From assembly GCA_028712575.1 (NCBI GenBank), contig JAQTPU010000026.1, positions 1-9,942 of the forward strand: a DNA stretch of 9,942 nt. Direction: 5' to 3'. Numbering within the stretch: the first letter of the stretch is position 1; each line of letters starts with the position of its first letter. A program made the translations under genes and the position numbers. This document shows, one piece after another, positions 1 to 6,799 of the stretch. The notes under the pieces were generated by a model. That model saw nothing but the letters and a program-made list of their open reading frames with translations, did not search any database and had not been told where the DNA came from. Source of the stretch: Candidatus Iainarchaeum sp. (GTDB lineage: Archaea > Iainarchaeota > Iainarchaeia > Iainarchaeales > GCA-2688035).

Positions 1-198
1 CACATTCATGGAAAAAAGGGTTTTGTCATCAATTGAAACCCTTGCACTCACGGAACTGCCCGAACAGTTTCCTGAAAAAACAATGCTGTCCCCCAAAACA
101 AACTCTTTTTTCTGGCTCTCCATTGAAAGCGCTGCCGCGCTCAATGAAAAAACCAGCAAAACAACTGAAAAAAAAACAAGCAGGAAAAATTTCCGCAT
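1..198 (-). CDS. Secreted or surface protein, N-terminal fragment (runs off the window)
   Basis: An open frame starts at ATG 198-196 and stays open for 66 codons to the left edge, so the C-terminus is missing. Residues 1-23 form a signal peptide: Met-Arg-Lys, a long Phe/Leu/Val core, then small residues (SLSAAA). After it comes a polar, beta-rich stretch (FVLGDSIVFSGNCSGSSVS) that reads like the first strands of an Ig-like surface domain, but too little is present to name a family. The ATG overlaps the stop of the preceding gene by one base (TAATG). An AGGTGAGG ribosome-binding sequence lies a few bases upstream, inside the end of that gene, and it fixes the start. The overlap implies coupled translation and one operon with the anchored surface protein upstream, so the two products probably act together outside the cell. 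The function is unknown. Confidence 0.75.
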   Translation of the reverse strand, partial: MRKFFLLVFFSVVLLVFSLSAAALSMESQKKEFVLGDSIVFSGNCSGSSVSARVSIDDKTLFSMNV

Positions 199-1958
199 TA
201 TCCCTCACCTTTCAGTTTCCTTAACCTGTCGCCCAGCCTCTGCATTTCAGACTCATACTGTTCCCTTGTAATCAGGCTTTTCTTGAAATAATTCGTCTGA
301 AGCTCCCTTATTTTTGCCTGTGCGTTCGCAACCGCCTTTTCCCTTGAAACAATTGAAATCCTTCCAAGGACTGCGCCGAGGGAAAAGAAAATCACCAGGG
401 CCGCAATTACAAAAGCAACCACCAGGATTAAGGCATTTTTTGCAAGGACATAAAAAAAGCTTTCACCGGAAACGCTGATTTTCTTTTCCTGGGAAACAAC
501 ATTGCCATAAAAATCCGCGACCTTTATTGAAACAAACTGGTCCCCGGAATCCTCCTCCGTAAAAACATAGCTTCCGACAAAATGCCCGGGTTCTGTCTGG
601 CTAAGGGGAATTTCCCTTGCGCCTATCAGCACAAACGCCCTTGCCTCGACAACCTTCGACCCGTCAGGATAGGAAGCCAGAATGTCGAATGAAACAGTTT
701 CCCCTATCTTAAATGTGTCATCCTTAGGCGACCTTGCCTCAATAAGAGGCATTGTTTTTTCAACCAAAAAAGTCCCGTAACCCGATGTTTCCGCAACAAC
801 CACTGAACCCTCTTTTTTGGCGGCATAAATAACAAACATGTTTTCGCCTTCCGCAGCAGCAACGGGAATCGTAATTGCCGCAGAATACTTTCCGGGCTCA
901 AACTCAAAAAACTGCGTTTTTTCGCCGAACGCCTCGACAAAAACCTCTGCTTTTTCAACAGCCGCACCGGCATCATCAACCATTGCCAGGACAAGCGGAA
1001 CCTCTTCCCCCCTTACAAAAGACTGTTTCTGCAGGGGCTCGATTTTTATGGAAAGCTTTTCAACAAAAACCTTTTCCTTGACCTCAAAGGATTTTTCAAA
1101 ATACGCCCTGTTCCCGTTGCCGTCAATCCCGCTTACAATGACAGTGTAAACGCCAAGCTTGTTAAGCAGGGAAATCGGATAAACAATTTTGAATGCGCCT
1201 GAATTTCCGTCGGAATTCACTGCCAAATCAAAAACACTCTTGCCCTGAAAAACAATGTTGGCATCAAGGGGAATCGCAACAGGAATCTTTTTTGCAGTCA
1301 CAGTGCCCCTAAGGTTCAGGACATCGCCCAAAAAAACAGTTGAAGGCACATCCATGCCGACATTCAAATCCGGCCTGACAACAAGGCTTGCAGACGCCTT
1401 GCCAGTCACGCCCCTGAAAACAGCTGTAAAAGCAAGCGGGTTAGAACCAAGCATCTCCTTTGTTACCGGAACAAAAGCCCCGTAAATTGCATCAAAAGCA
1501 GTGCTGTCCCCGTGCTTGCCGTCATTCAGAATCGGATAAGTCTTTCCCCTGAAAGTGAAACTAGCATCAGCACCGATAACCTTTGAGGCCTTGTCAGCCA
1601 TTATCCCCACAAGGACATTGACACGCTCGCCGAACAAAAAATAATCATTCTCCGCAGGAACAAACACAGTGATATCAATGCTTTTAGGAGTGCAGTCGGC
1701 AGGGCAGACATTATAAGTCTCGCCGGCTTCACAGGTAGCGTTTCCGCAACAGTTCGTTTTCTGCACAATTTTGCAGACACCGCTTACACAGGCAAGCTCC
1801 TTGCAGGGCTCATTCCCGTACTGGCCGGAACAGGTTCCACAGTCCTGGGAACAAGAGCACTGGTTCTCGCCAGACTCGCAGACACCGTTCCCGCAGGCGG
1901 CAAAAACCCCGCCTACAAACAAAAGAAAAAACAAAAAAGCAGCCAATTTGAATTTCAT
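198..1958 (-). CDS. Cysteine-rich, Ig-like, membrane-anchored surface protein
   Basis: A 586-residue protein from ATG 1958. The frame extends upstream to a TTG at 2072, but the ATG is preferred because a clean signal peptide follows it (residues 1-20, ending VFA) and a TATA box lies 26-27 bases upstream. Residues 22-89 hold 14 cysteines in two copies of a C-G-N-x-x-C-E-x-G-E...C-x-x-D-C motif (about 22-40 and 71-89), probably disulphide-bonded outside the cell. Then come several beta-sandwich, Ig-like stretches. One contains LNDGKHGDSTAFDAIYGAF, which resembles the D-G-x-H-G-D...D-x-I-Y signature of choice-of-anchor/Ig-like surface domains. Residues about 507-532 are a single TM helix. The 54-residue cytoplasmic tail is a charged coiled coil whose end (YFKKSLITREQYESEM) recalls SHOCT-like helical hairpins. 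It is probably an envelope or adhesion protein; the ligand is unknown. It is first gene of an operon with the overlapping downstream gene. Confidence 0.8.
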   Translation of the reverse strand: MKFKLAAFLFFLLFVGGVFAACGNGVCESGENQCSCSQDCGTCSGQYGNEPCKELACVSGVCKIVQKTNCCGNATCEAGETYNVCPADCTPKSIDITVFVPAENDYFLFGERVNVLVGIMADKASKVIGADASFTFRGKTYPILNDGKHGDSTAFDAIYGAFVPVTKEMLGSNPLAFTAVFRGVTGKASASLVVRPDLNVGMDVPSTVFLGDVLNLRGTVTAKKIPVAIPLDANIVFQGKSVFDLAVNSDGNSGAFKIVYPISLLNKLGVYTVIVSGIDGNGNRAYFEKSFEVKEKVFVEKLSIKIEPLQKQSFVRGEEVPLVLAMVDDAGAAVEKAEVFVEAFGEKTQFFEFEPGKYSAAITIPVAAAEGENMFVIYAAKKEGSVVVAETSGYGTFLVEKTMPLIEARSPKDDTFKIGETVSFDILASYPDGSKVVEARAFVLIGAREIPLSQTEPGHFVGSYVFTEEDSGDQFVSIKVADFYGNVVSQEKKISVSGESFFYVLAKNALILVVAFVIAALVIFFSLGAVLGRISIVSREKAVANAQAKIRELQTNYFKKSLITREQYESEMQRLGDRLRKLKGEG

Positions 1959-1980
1959 TCCACGCACCCTGTTTTTGCAA

Positions 1981-1988
1981 TATATAAA
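1981..1988 (-). promoter_or_regulatory. TATA box for the cysteine-rich surface gene
   Basis: On the minus strand this reads TTTATATA. Its centre is about 26.5 bases upstream of the A of ATG 1958, the usual archaeal TATA-to-start-site distance, so transcription should begin at or next to the start codon (a leaderless mRNA). The GGGTG-like sequence between box and ATG would then not be transcribed. No strong BRE is seen upstream. Confidence 0.6.
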
Positions 1989-2105
1989 ATGACAATCGCA
2001 AATATAAACATTACTTTGAGCCAGATTCGGAAACAAAATTTTCCGCACACCCTTTTTCAAAAAAGCAAACAAAAAACCAGTACAAAACCAAAAACCAGCG
2101 GAAAG

Positions 2106-2113
2106 TATTTAAA
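2106..2113 (+). promoter_or_regulatory. Candidate TATA box for the mosaic surface glycoprotein gene
   Basis: TATTTAAA is preceded by purine-rich GAAAG, a fair BRE. It predicts a transcript start near 2136 and a leader of about 125 bases to the TTG at 2261. A second candidate, TTTATTAA at 2149-2156 after an A-rich stretch, predicts a start near 2179 and a leader of about 80 bases. Either way, unlike most neighbours, this gene would have a real 5' leader, which agrees with its strong ribosome-binding site. Confidence 0.4.
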
Positions 2114-2207
2114 AAACATATCCCCTAATAATAACAGAAAAAAAATTGTTTATTAATTTCAAATTGCTTTGCTCAAAGCGATTTTCATTATCAATTGCCG
2201 GCAACAA

Positions 2208-2232
2208 AAGCCGTTTGCCATGCAAAAGGCTT
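2208..2232 (+). repeat. Inverted repeat (hairpin) in the probable leader of the surface glycoprotein mRNA
   Basis: AAGCCGTTTGC (2208-2218) faces GCAAAAGGCTT (2222-2232) across a three-base CAT loop: 10 of 11 pairs match, with one G-A mismatch. It lies about 18 bases before the ribosome-binding site, so if transcribed it would be a leader stem-loop or, in DNA form, a palindromic operator. It is not a terminator, because no T tract follows and the gene starts just downstream. Confidence 0.5.
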
Positions 2233-2249
2233 CAGAACAATCACAATTT

Positions 2250-2256
2250 GGGGTGA
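2250..2256 (+). promoter_or_regulatory. Strong ribosome-binding site that decides a TTG start
   Basis: GGGGTGA matches the archaeal anti-Shine-Dalgarno sequence and stops four bases before TTG 2261. The next residues (MNKKTNKKTLFL...) form a standard signal peptide. This pairing selects TTG 2261 over the longer frame from TTG 2195, which has neither feature. No in-frame ATG lies nearby. Confidence 0.7.
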
Positions 2257-2260
2257 AAAA

Positions 2261-5182
2261 TTGAACAAAAAAACAAACAAAAAAACTCTATTTTTAACAA
2301 CAATAATATTCCTGATTCTGATAAGCACAAACACATTTGCGGCGGCTACATTAACAATGGACTCTGCAAAAACAAAAACAACCACGGCAATTGACGTGAC
2401 TTTTAACAATACTCTTGATGCAGCCAGTATCAGCACAGGGGATTTTGAAGTTGCCGGCAACACAATAACCAATGCAACTGCAACAGGAAATACTGTAACA
2501 TTAACCCTTGGAACCCCGATAGCAACAGATGCAACACCGGCAGTAAGCCTGATTGGGGAGGTAAGCGACAGTTTTGGCATTGGAGACAACACTTTAAGCA
2601 CGGCTGGACCAATAACTCCGACAGACGGAATACAGCCTGTTTTAACTTCTGTTTCAATTTCTTCAAACAATGCAAATGCCTCTCTTGCAAAAGCAGGCGA
2701 CACAATTACAGTTACATTCACGGGAAGCGAAGCTCTTCAGGCACTGCCAACAGGCACAATTGACGGCCAAACAGCAACAGTTGCCTTGACATCAGGCAAT
2801 TCTTATACTTCAAAATTTATAATGACAAGCGCAGAGGCAGAAGGAACAATAGCCTTTATTATAAACTTCAGCGACACTGCGGGAAATGCCGGAACACAAG
2901 TCACAGCAGTCACAGATACAAGTTCTGTGGCATTCGACAAGACAGCACCTGTTCTCACAGGAACTCCAGCCAATATAATTATTAACGCAACAAGCTCTGC
3001 AGGCGCAGTTGCAACTTATACAAATCCAACGGCAACAGACAATGCTGGCGGAATAGGCACAGTAATCTGCTCACCTGCATCGGGAAGCACATTCCCACTG
3101 GGCAATACAACAGTAACATGCAACGTAGCTGACGCAGCTGGGAACCCTGCAACACAGACAACATTCACAGTGACTGTCCAGGACACAATTGCACCGGCAA
3201 TATCCTCTTTTACTTCGGCTCTCGGAAGCAATTGGACAAACCAGACAACTCCAACATTTAACATAAGCGCATCAGATTCGGGCTCCGGCTTGAACACAAT
3301 GCAGTTTTCGTGCACAGGGAATGGTTCTGATTGGACAGGAGACGCAGGATACACTTCCGGCAATTACAGCGGCTTCAATATCACGACAAACACAAACTGC
3401 AGTTCTTCAAACGGCCCGAAAAACATCTGGGTGCGCGTAAAAGATAATGCAGGAAACTGGTCTTCAGCATATGCAATACAGGCATCAATAAACTTTGACA
3501 ATACAGTGCCTGCAGTTCCTGCTACGCCAACAGTACTAATCGGCAATGCACAGGTAACAGTGACCTGGAGCACTGTTTCAGATAATGCTTCCAACGGATA
3601 CAGTTCAGGCATCCAATATTACAGGATTTATAAAAACGGCGGTGTTTACACTACTGTTTCAAATTCCACGAGTTCATACAATATAACCGATTTGAGCAAT
3701 GGCACGCAGTACTGGTTCCAGATAAGCTCAATTGATTCTGCCGGCAATGAATCGGGATTAAGCACATTGGCATATGCAACGCCCCAGTATTCCAGCGACA
3801 ACACATATATCCCTCCAAATCAAAACGACACTGTGAATCCGGGCATTTCCTGGAGCAAGCCGAATGCGAATGCCTCTGTTTCCGGGGTTGTTGAACTTGA
3901 AGTGAATGCTTCTGACAATGACACGGGCGTTGGTTCTGTCATATTTGAACTGCCTGACAAGAATTATGTCACTGTTACAATGCCTGCAAGCGGCGGCGGT
4001 TTTAACGGAGCCTGGCAGTTGAAGTGGTTTACCTGGGACCTTGAAAACGGAAAGGAATACACGATAAAGGCAATGGCGAAAGACAAGGGGAATCCGCGCA
4101 ATAACGGCAGCGCATGGGTTTCAAGGGCGTTCAAAATAGACAATTCCGCAGCGCTTGCGGAAAGGCAAAAAGAAGACTCTTCAGCGGCAATTGCAGATGC
4201 GGAATACCAAAAAACAGTCCTTGAAGAGCTTTTGCAGGGCCTTGAATTACAGGGCATTGTTTTGGGGGACAGCATTGTTTCCGACAAGGCGACTGCAGAG
4301 GGCTTTTTGGTTAATGCGCGCAGCAGCTACCAGAAAAAAAATTATTCCGAAGCAAAGGAAAAGGCAGTTCTTGCAGCGGAAAAATTTTCAGGCATAAAAG
4401 AGTCCCTTTCAGTCAACCCGTACGGCTCTTCGCAGGAATATTTGTTTGCAGTTGAAAAGGCAAACATTATCCTAAGCGGGCTTGGCTTTGACGAGGCTGC
4501 AGTGAACGAGTGCGTTTCACTGATGAGCACATGCAATGTCAAAAGGGAATTCAGGATACAGGAAGTGAATGAAAACGGCGCAAAAAAATACCTTGCGACA
4601 GTTGCAATAATTCTTGAAAATTCCAGTTCGGAGGACAGGGAACTGAAAATAATTGAAATCGTCCCGAAAGAGTTCGCACAGAGCGCAGACCTCCTGGTTT
4701 CCGGAGAACCAATGGCAGTAATAGAGGCAGACCCGAAAATAGAGTTCACTGCAGCACTAAAAGCGGGCGAAACAAAGACAATCAGTTATTCACTGAAACA
4801 GGGCCTGACAAAAGAAGAGGCTGACAAGATGCTTGAATCAAAGCCAATGGACCTTTTTGTTGCCCCGCCGATAATCCTGAATAAAAGCACCGAAGTGGCG
4901 CTTCTGAATTCCGGGAATGAAAATGCCGGGGCAGCAGGATTTTTTTCCTTTGCAGGGCTCGGGGAAAATGCAGGCCTTCTGGGAATAATAATCGTAATAG
5001 TGGCAATAATTGCAGTTGCATTGGTTGTTTATAACAATAAATCACAGTATTCATACGGCAGTTACAATAATTTAGGTTATAATGGTGGTGGAACAATGGG
5101 CTTTTTGGACAAATGGAAAAAGACTTCATCAGAAAAAAAAGACGAACAGAAAAAAGGGAAATGGGGCTATAACGGCCCTTAA
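2261..5182 (+). CDS. Large mosaic surface glycoprotein: Ig-like, HYR, FN3, TM anchor
   Basis: A 973-residue protein from TTG 2261. Residues 1-27 are a signal peptide. Then come two bacterial Ig-like stretches (about 28-227; the second shows AKAGDTITVTFTGSEAL), a HYR domain (about 228-308, with the paired cysteines VICSPASG and VTCNVADAAGN), a further Ig-like domain (309-417), a fibronectin type III domain (418-510, with QYYRIYKNGG and NGTQYWFQISSID), another Ig-like domain (525-628), an Ala/Glu/Lys-rich helical region (628-723), and a mixed domain (724-875). A TM helix follows at 904-923, then a 50-residue tail rich in Tyr, Gly and Asn that ends very basic. About 25 N-x-S/T sequons lie outside the membrane, so heavy N-glycosylation is likely. 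The role is presumably cell-surface adhesion or S-layer association; the ligand is unknown. Codon choice seems to shift near 3840, which may mean the two halves were joined. A T tract follows directly. Confidence 0.85.
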   Translation: MNKKTNKKTLFLTTIIFLILISTNTFAAATLTMDSAKTKTTTAIDVTFNNTLDAASISTGDFEVAGNTITNATATGNTVTLTLGTPIATDATPAVSLIGEVSDSFGIGDNTLSTAGPITPTDGIQPVLTSVSISSNNANASLAKAGDTITVTFTGSEALQALPTGTIDGQTATVALTSGNSYTSKFIMTSAEAEGTIAFIINFSDTAGNAGTQVTAVTDTSSVAFDKTAPVLTGTPANIIINATSSAGAVATYTNPTATDNAGGIGTVICSPASGSTFPLGNTTVTCNVADAAGNPATQTTFTVTVQDTIAPAISSFTSALGSNWTNQTTPTFNISASDSGSGLNTMQFSCTGNGSDWTGDAGYTSGNYSGFNITTNTNCSSSNGPKNIWVRVKDNAGNWSSAYAIQASINFDNTVPAVPATPTVLIGNAQVTVTWSTVSDNASNGYSSGIQYYRIYKNGGVYTTVSNSTSSYNITDLSNGTQYWFQISSIDSAGNESGLSTLAYATPQYSSDNTYIPPNQNDTVNPGISWSKPNANASVSGVVELEVNASDNDTGVGSVIFELPDKNYVTVTMPASGGGFNGAWQLKWFTWDLENGKEYTIKAMAKDKGNPRNNGSAWVSRAFKIDNSAALAERQKEDSSAAIADAEYQKTVLEELLQGLELQGIVLGDSIVSDKATAEGFLVNARSSYQKKNYSEAKEKAVLAAEKFSGIKESLSVNPYGSSQEYLFAVEKANIILSGLGFDEAAVNECVSLMSTCNVKREFRIQEVNENGAKKYLATVAIILENSSSEDRELKIIEIVPKEFAQSADLLVSGEPMAVIEADPKIEFTAALKAGETKTISYSLKQGLTKEEADKMLESKPMDLFVAPPIILNKSTEVALLNSGNENAGAAGFFSFAGLGENAGLLGIIIVIVAIIAVALVVYNNKSQYSYGSYNNLGYNGGGTMGFLDKWKKTSSEKKDEQKKGKWGYNGP

Positions 5183-5184
5183 AT

Positions 5185-5208
5185 CCTTTTTTTTAAGGCA
5201 AAAAAACC
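5185..5208. terminator. Compact two-way T-tract terminator
   Basis: A T8 run (5187-5194) begins five bases after the plus-strand glycoprotein stop, as expected for archaeal T-tract termination. An A7 run (5200-5206) sits six bases further on and reads as T7 for the convergent minus-strand gene ending at 5270. The two runs can pair as a small hairpin. A second T-rich stretch (about 5230-5251) could be a back-up terminator for the plus strand. Confidence 0.55.
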
Positions 5209-5269
5209 CAGTTTCCACAAGGAAGCCTGTTTATTTTTTTTAAATTTTTTTGGAATCAGCGAAGCCAAA

Positions 5270-5545
5270 TTACTCTTTTTTTGCCTGCAGTTTAAAAGCC
5301 GCGATTCCTGCGGCAAGCAGGGCAACAATAGTGCAAAGCGCTGACACAAAGGTTATGGGGATTCCAAAAACCTGGTTTTCCAGGAGCAGGAGAAGGGCTG
5401 GAAAAACAAGGCCGAGAACAGCGCTGAAAACAATCCTTTCAAGCCAGTCAAGCCTGTTTTTGGGAAAAAACGCAAGGCTCAAAAAAAAGCCTGTTCCGGG
5501 CAGGAGCAGGGCAAGCACTGCAAAAAACAAGACAGATTCAATCAT
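5270..5545 (-). CDS. Small membrane protein resembling the N-terminal part of DUF1616
   Basis: A 91-residue, very hydrophobic protein from ATG 5545. It has about three TM segments (residues 3-26, 36-57, 63-85) and a short basic end (KLQAKKE). The pattern LLPGTGFFLSLAFFPKNRLD followed by WLERIVFSAVLGL matches my recollection of the start of DUF1616 proteins (P-G-x...FP...D-x-x-E-R...). Those are archaeal membrane proteins often found near glycan and surface-protein genes, and they are usually much longer, with an extracytoplasmic part. Only the membrane portion is present here and the frame is intact, so it is either a genuine short version or a remnant. There is no clear ribosome-binding site; a TATA box about 28 bases upstream suggests a leaderless mRNA. 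It converges on the glycoprotein gene and diverges from the reductase gene. The family assignment is from memory; the biochemical role is unknown. Confidence 0.6.
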   Translation of the reverse strand: MIESVLFFAVLALLLPGTGFFLSLAFFPKNRLDWLERIVFSAVLGLVFPALLLLLENQVFGIPITFVSALCTIVALLAAGIAAFKLQAKKE

Positions 5546-5569
5546 CTAAAAGAAAATAATTGGCTTGGT

Positions 5570-5577
5570 TTTATAAA
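5570..5577. promoter_or_regulatory. Palindromic TATA box that may serve two divergent genes
   Basis: TTTATAAA is a perfect palindrome lying 28-29 bases from the minus-strand ATG 5545 and 32-33 bases from the plus-strand ATG 5606. On the minus strand an AAAGAA element, a good BRE, lies directly upstream; the plus-strand side (GGCTTGGT) is a poor BRE. The box therefore probably favours the small membrane protein, with weaker or regulated firing toward the reductase. AAAATAAT near 5554 is an alternative box for the reductase. Confidence 0.5.
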
Positions 5578-5605
5578 TTCTTTTGTTTTTTATTTTTCTG
5601 GTTTT

Positions 5606-6742
5606 ATGGGCATGATAACAATTGTGGGGGCTGGGCCTGTCGGACTGCAGGCAGCACTTAATTTGAAAAGGAACGGGCTTGATGTAAGCGTAATAGAGGA
5701 GCACAGGGAAGTGGGAAAGCCCGTGCAGTGCGCGGGCCTGATTTCAAAAACCGGTTGCCGGGAGCTCGGCCTGAACATTGAGGAATCTGTTGTAAACGAA
5801 ATAAAGGGCGCAAGGATTTTCTCGCCCAATGGGACAGAGCTTACAATAAGAAAAAAGGAAACAACTGCGTTTGTCGTCGACAGGTACAAATTCGACCAGG
5901 TTTTTTATAAAAAAGCTGTGAGGGAAAACATTCCCGTAAGCCTCAATTCAAAGCTCATTGACATAAGAAAAAACTCGCTTTTCCTGGAGACAAACGGCCA
6001 CGGCGAACTGCAAAAATCAGACCTTGTAGTGGGAGCTGACGGCGTCACTTCCATTGTAAGGCATGTGGTTGCGCCGGAGGTTCCGCAGGAAAATTTTATG
6101 CATGCCTTCCAGGTGAGGGCAAAGGGAATTTTCAATCCTGACCTTGTGGAGGTTTACCTTGACGAGAATGCAGGCGGTTTTTTTGCATGGATTATTCCTG
6201 AAAACAACAGTATTGCAAGGATAGGGATTGCAAACAAAATGCAGGAAAACCCTGCGGAAAACCTCAAGAAATTCATTGAAAAAAAAGGCCTTGTGCTGGA
6301 TGTCCTTGACAGGGCCGGCGCAATGATTCCTGTGGGAAAGCCGATGCAGAACCTCACATTCGGCAGGATTATGCTTGTAGGGGATGCCGGTTTCCATACA
6401 AAGGCTACAACAGGCGGAGGGATAATAATGGGCCTGCATGCCGCAAATGCCTGCAGTGAAACAATCGTGGATTTTGTAAAAAACAAGAAAAGCCTTTCCG
6501 AGTACAACAAGAGGCTTGCAAAAATAAACAGGGAGCTTGCAATGCACTGGAAAATAAGGGCTTTCCTGAACAATACGGAAAAATCAAGGATAGACGATTT
6601 TTTTTACCATGCAAAAAAGGCGGGAATAGAGGATTTTTTGCAGGACCACGGCGACATGGACAATCCGAGCAGGTTCATGGGAAAAATGCTGCGCAACCCG
6701 AGGCTCTGGGGCCTTCTGCCTGCACTCCTGAAAATGGTTTAA
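5606..6742 (+). CDS. Geranylgeranyl reductase family FAD-dependent oxidoreductase
   Basis: A 378-residue flavoprotein of about the usual family length. It has an N-terminal Rossmann motif (VGAGPVG, 7-13) with Glu31 for the FAD ribose; a PVQCAGLIS segment with Cys42; VVDRYKFDQVF (90-100); VVGADGVTSIVR (141-152), the second dinucleotide motif; FFAWIIP (192-198), the aromatic-Trp-Pro signature of the substrate region; and VGDAGFHTKATTGGGI (258-273), the flavin-binding GD motif followed by the glycine-rich loop. Members reduce the double bonds of geranylgeranyl chains in archaeal ether lipids, acting at the membrane on digeranylgeranylglycerophospholipid. Some relatives act on other prenyl substrates such as dolichol, so the exact substrate is uncertain. 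ATG 5606 is used; ATG 5612 is also possible. The flippase gene follows 57 bases after its stop with no T tract between, so read-through into it is likely. Confidence 0.85.
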   Translation: MGMITIVGAGPVGLQAALNLKRNGLDVSVIEEHREVGKPVQCAGLISKTGCRELGLNIEESVVNEIKGARIFSPNGTELTIRKKETTAFVVDRYKFDQVFYKKAVRENIPVSLNSKLIDIRKNSLFLETNGHGELQKSDLVVGADGVTSIVRHVVAPEVPQENFMHAFQVRAKGIFNPDLVEVYLDENAGGFFAWIIPENNSIARIGIANKMQENPAENLKKFIEKKGLVLDVLDRAGAMIPVGKPMQNLTFGRIMLVGDAGFHTKATTGGGIIMGLHAANACSETIVDFVKNKKSLSEYNKRLAKINRELAMHWKIRAFLNNTEKSRIDDFFYHAKKAGIEDFLQDHGDMDNPSRFMGKMLRNPRLWGLLPALLKMV

Positions 6743-6770
6743 TCCCTTCTGCCTTTGAACCAATTGAATT

Positions 6771-6778
6771 TAAAAAAC
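6771..6778 (+). promoter_or_regulatory. TATA box for the flippase gene; decides its start
   Basis: TTTAAAAA is centred 25-26 bases upstream of ATG 6800, predicting a transcript that begins at that ATG. The alternative TTG 6755 lies upstream of this box and has no ribosome-binding site, so it could be used only on read-through mRNA from the reductase gene. Confidence 0.5.
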
Positions 6779-6799
6779 TCTTTCAACAAAGCAGGTTAT

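Larger units (their letters stand above)
1959..2260. other. Divergent intergenic region between two surface-protein genes
   Basis: These 302 bases separate two divergently transcribed surface genes. They hold the minus-strand TATA box near 1984, two candidate plus-strand boxes (TATTTAAA at 2106 and TTTATTAA at 2149), an imperfect hairpin at 2208-2232, and a GGGGTGA ribosome-binding site at 2250-2256. Both flanking frames can be extended into the spacer through upstream TTG codons (2072 on the minus strand, 2195 on the plus strand). The added residues lack signal-peptide character and are taken as non-coding. Confidence 0.6.

Noticed and set aside
1959..2072. N-terminal extension of the cysteine-rich surface protein to TTG 2072
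   Set aside because: The added 38 residues would hide the signal peptide, and the TATA box at 1981-1988 would fall inside the gene.
2195..2260. N-terminal extension of the glycoprotein to TTG 2195
   Set aside because: There is no ribosome-binding site there, the residues before the signal peptide are atypical, and the region contains the hairpin.
2191..2721. Minus-strand frame of 176 codons opposite the glycoprotein gene
   Set aside because: It is a frame shadow made of low-complexity Val/Ala sequence, without signal, start context or family features, and lies against a well-supported gene.
6017..6547. Minus-strand cysteine- and histidine-rich frame of 176 codons inside the reductase gene
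   Set aside because: Composition follows from the reverse of the reductase codons; the plus-strand frame carries all family motifs.
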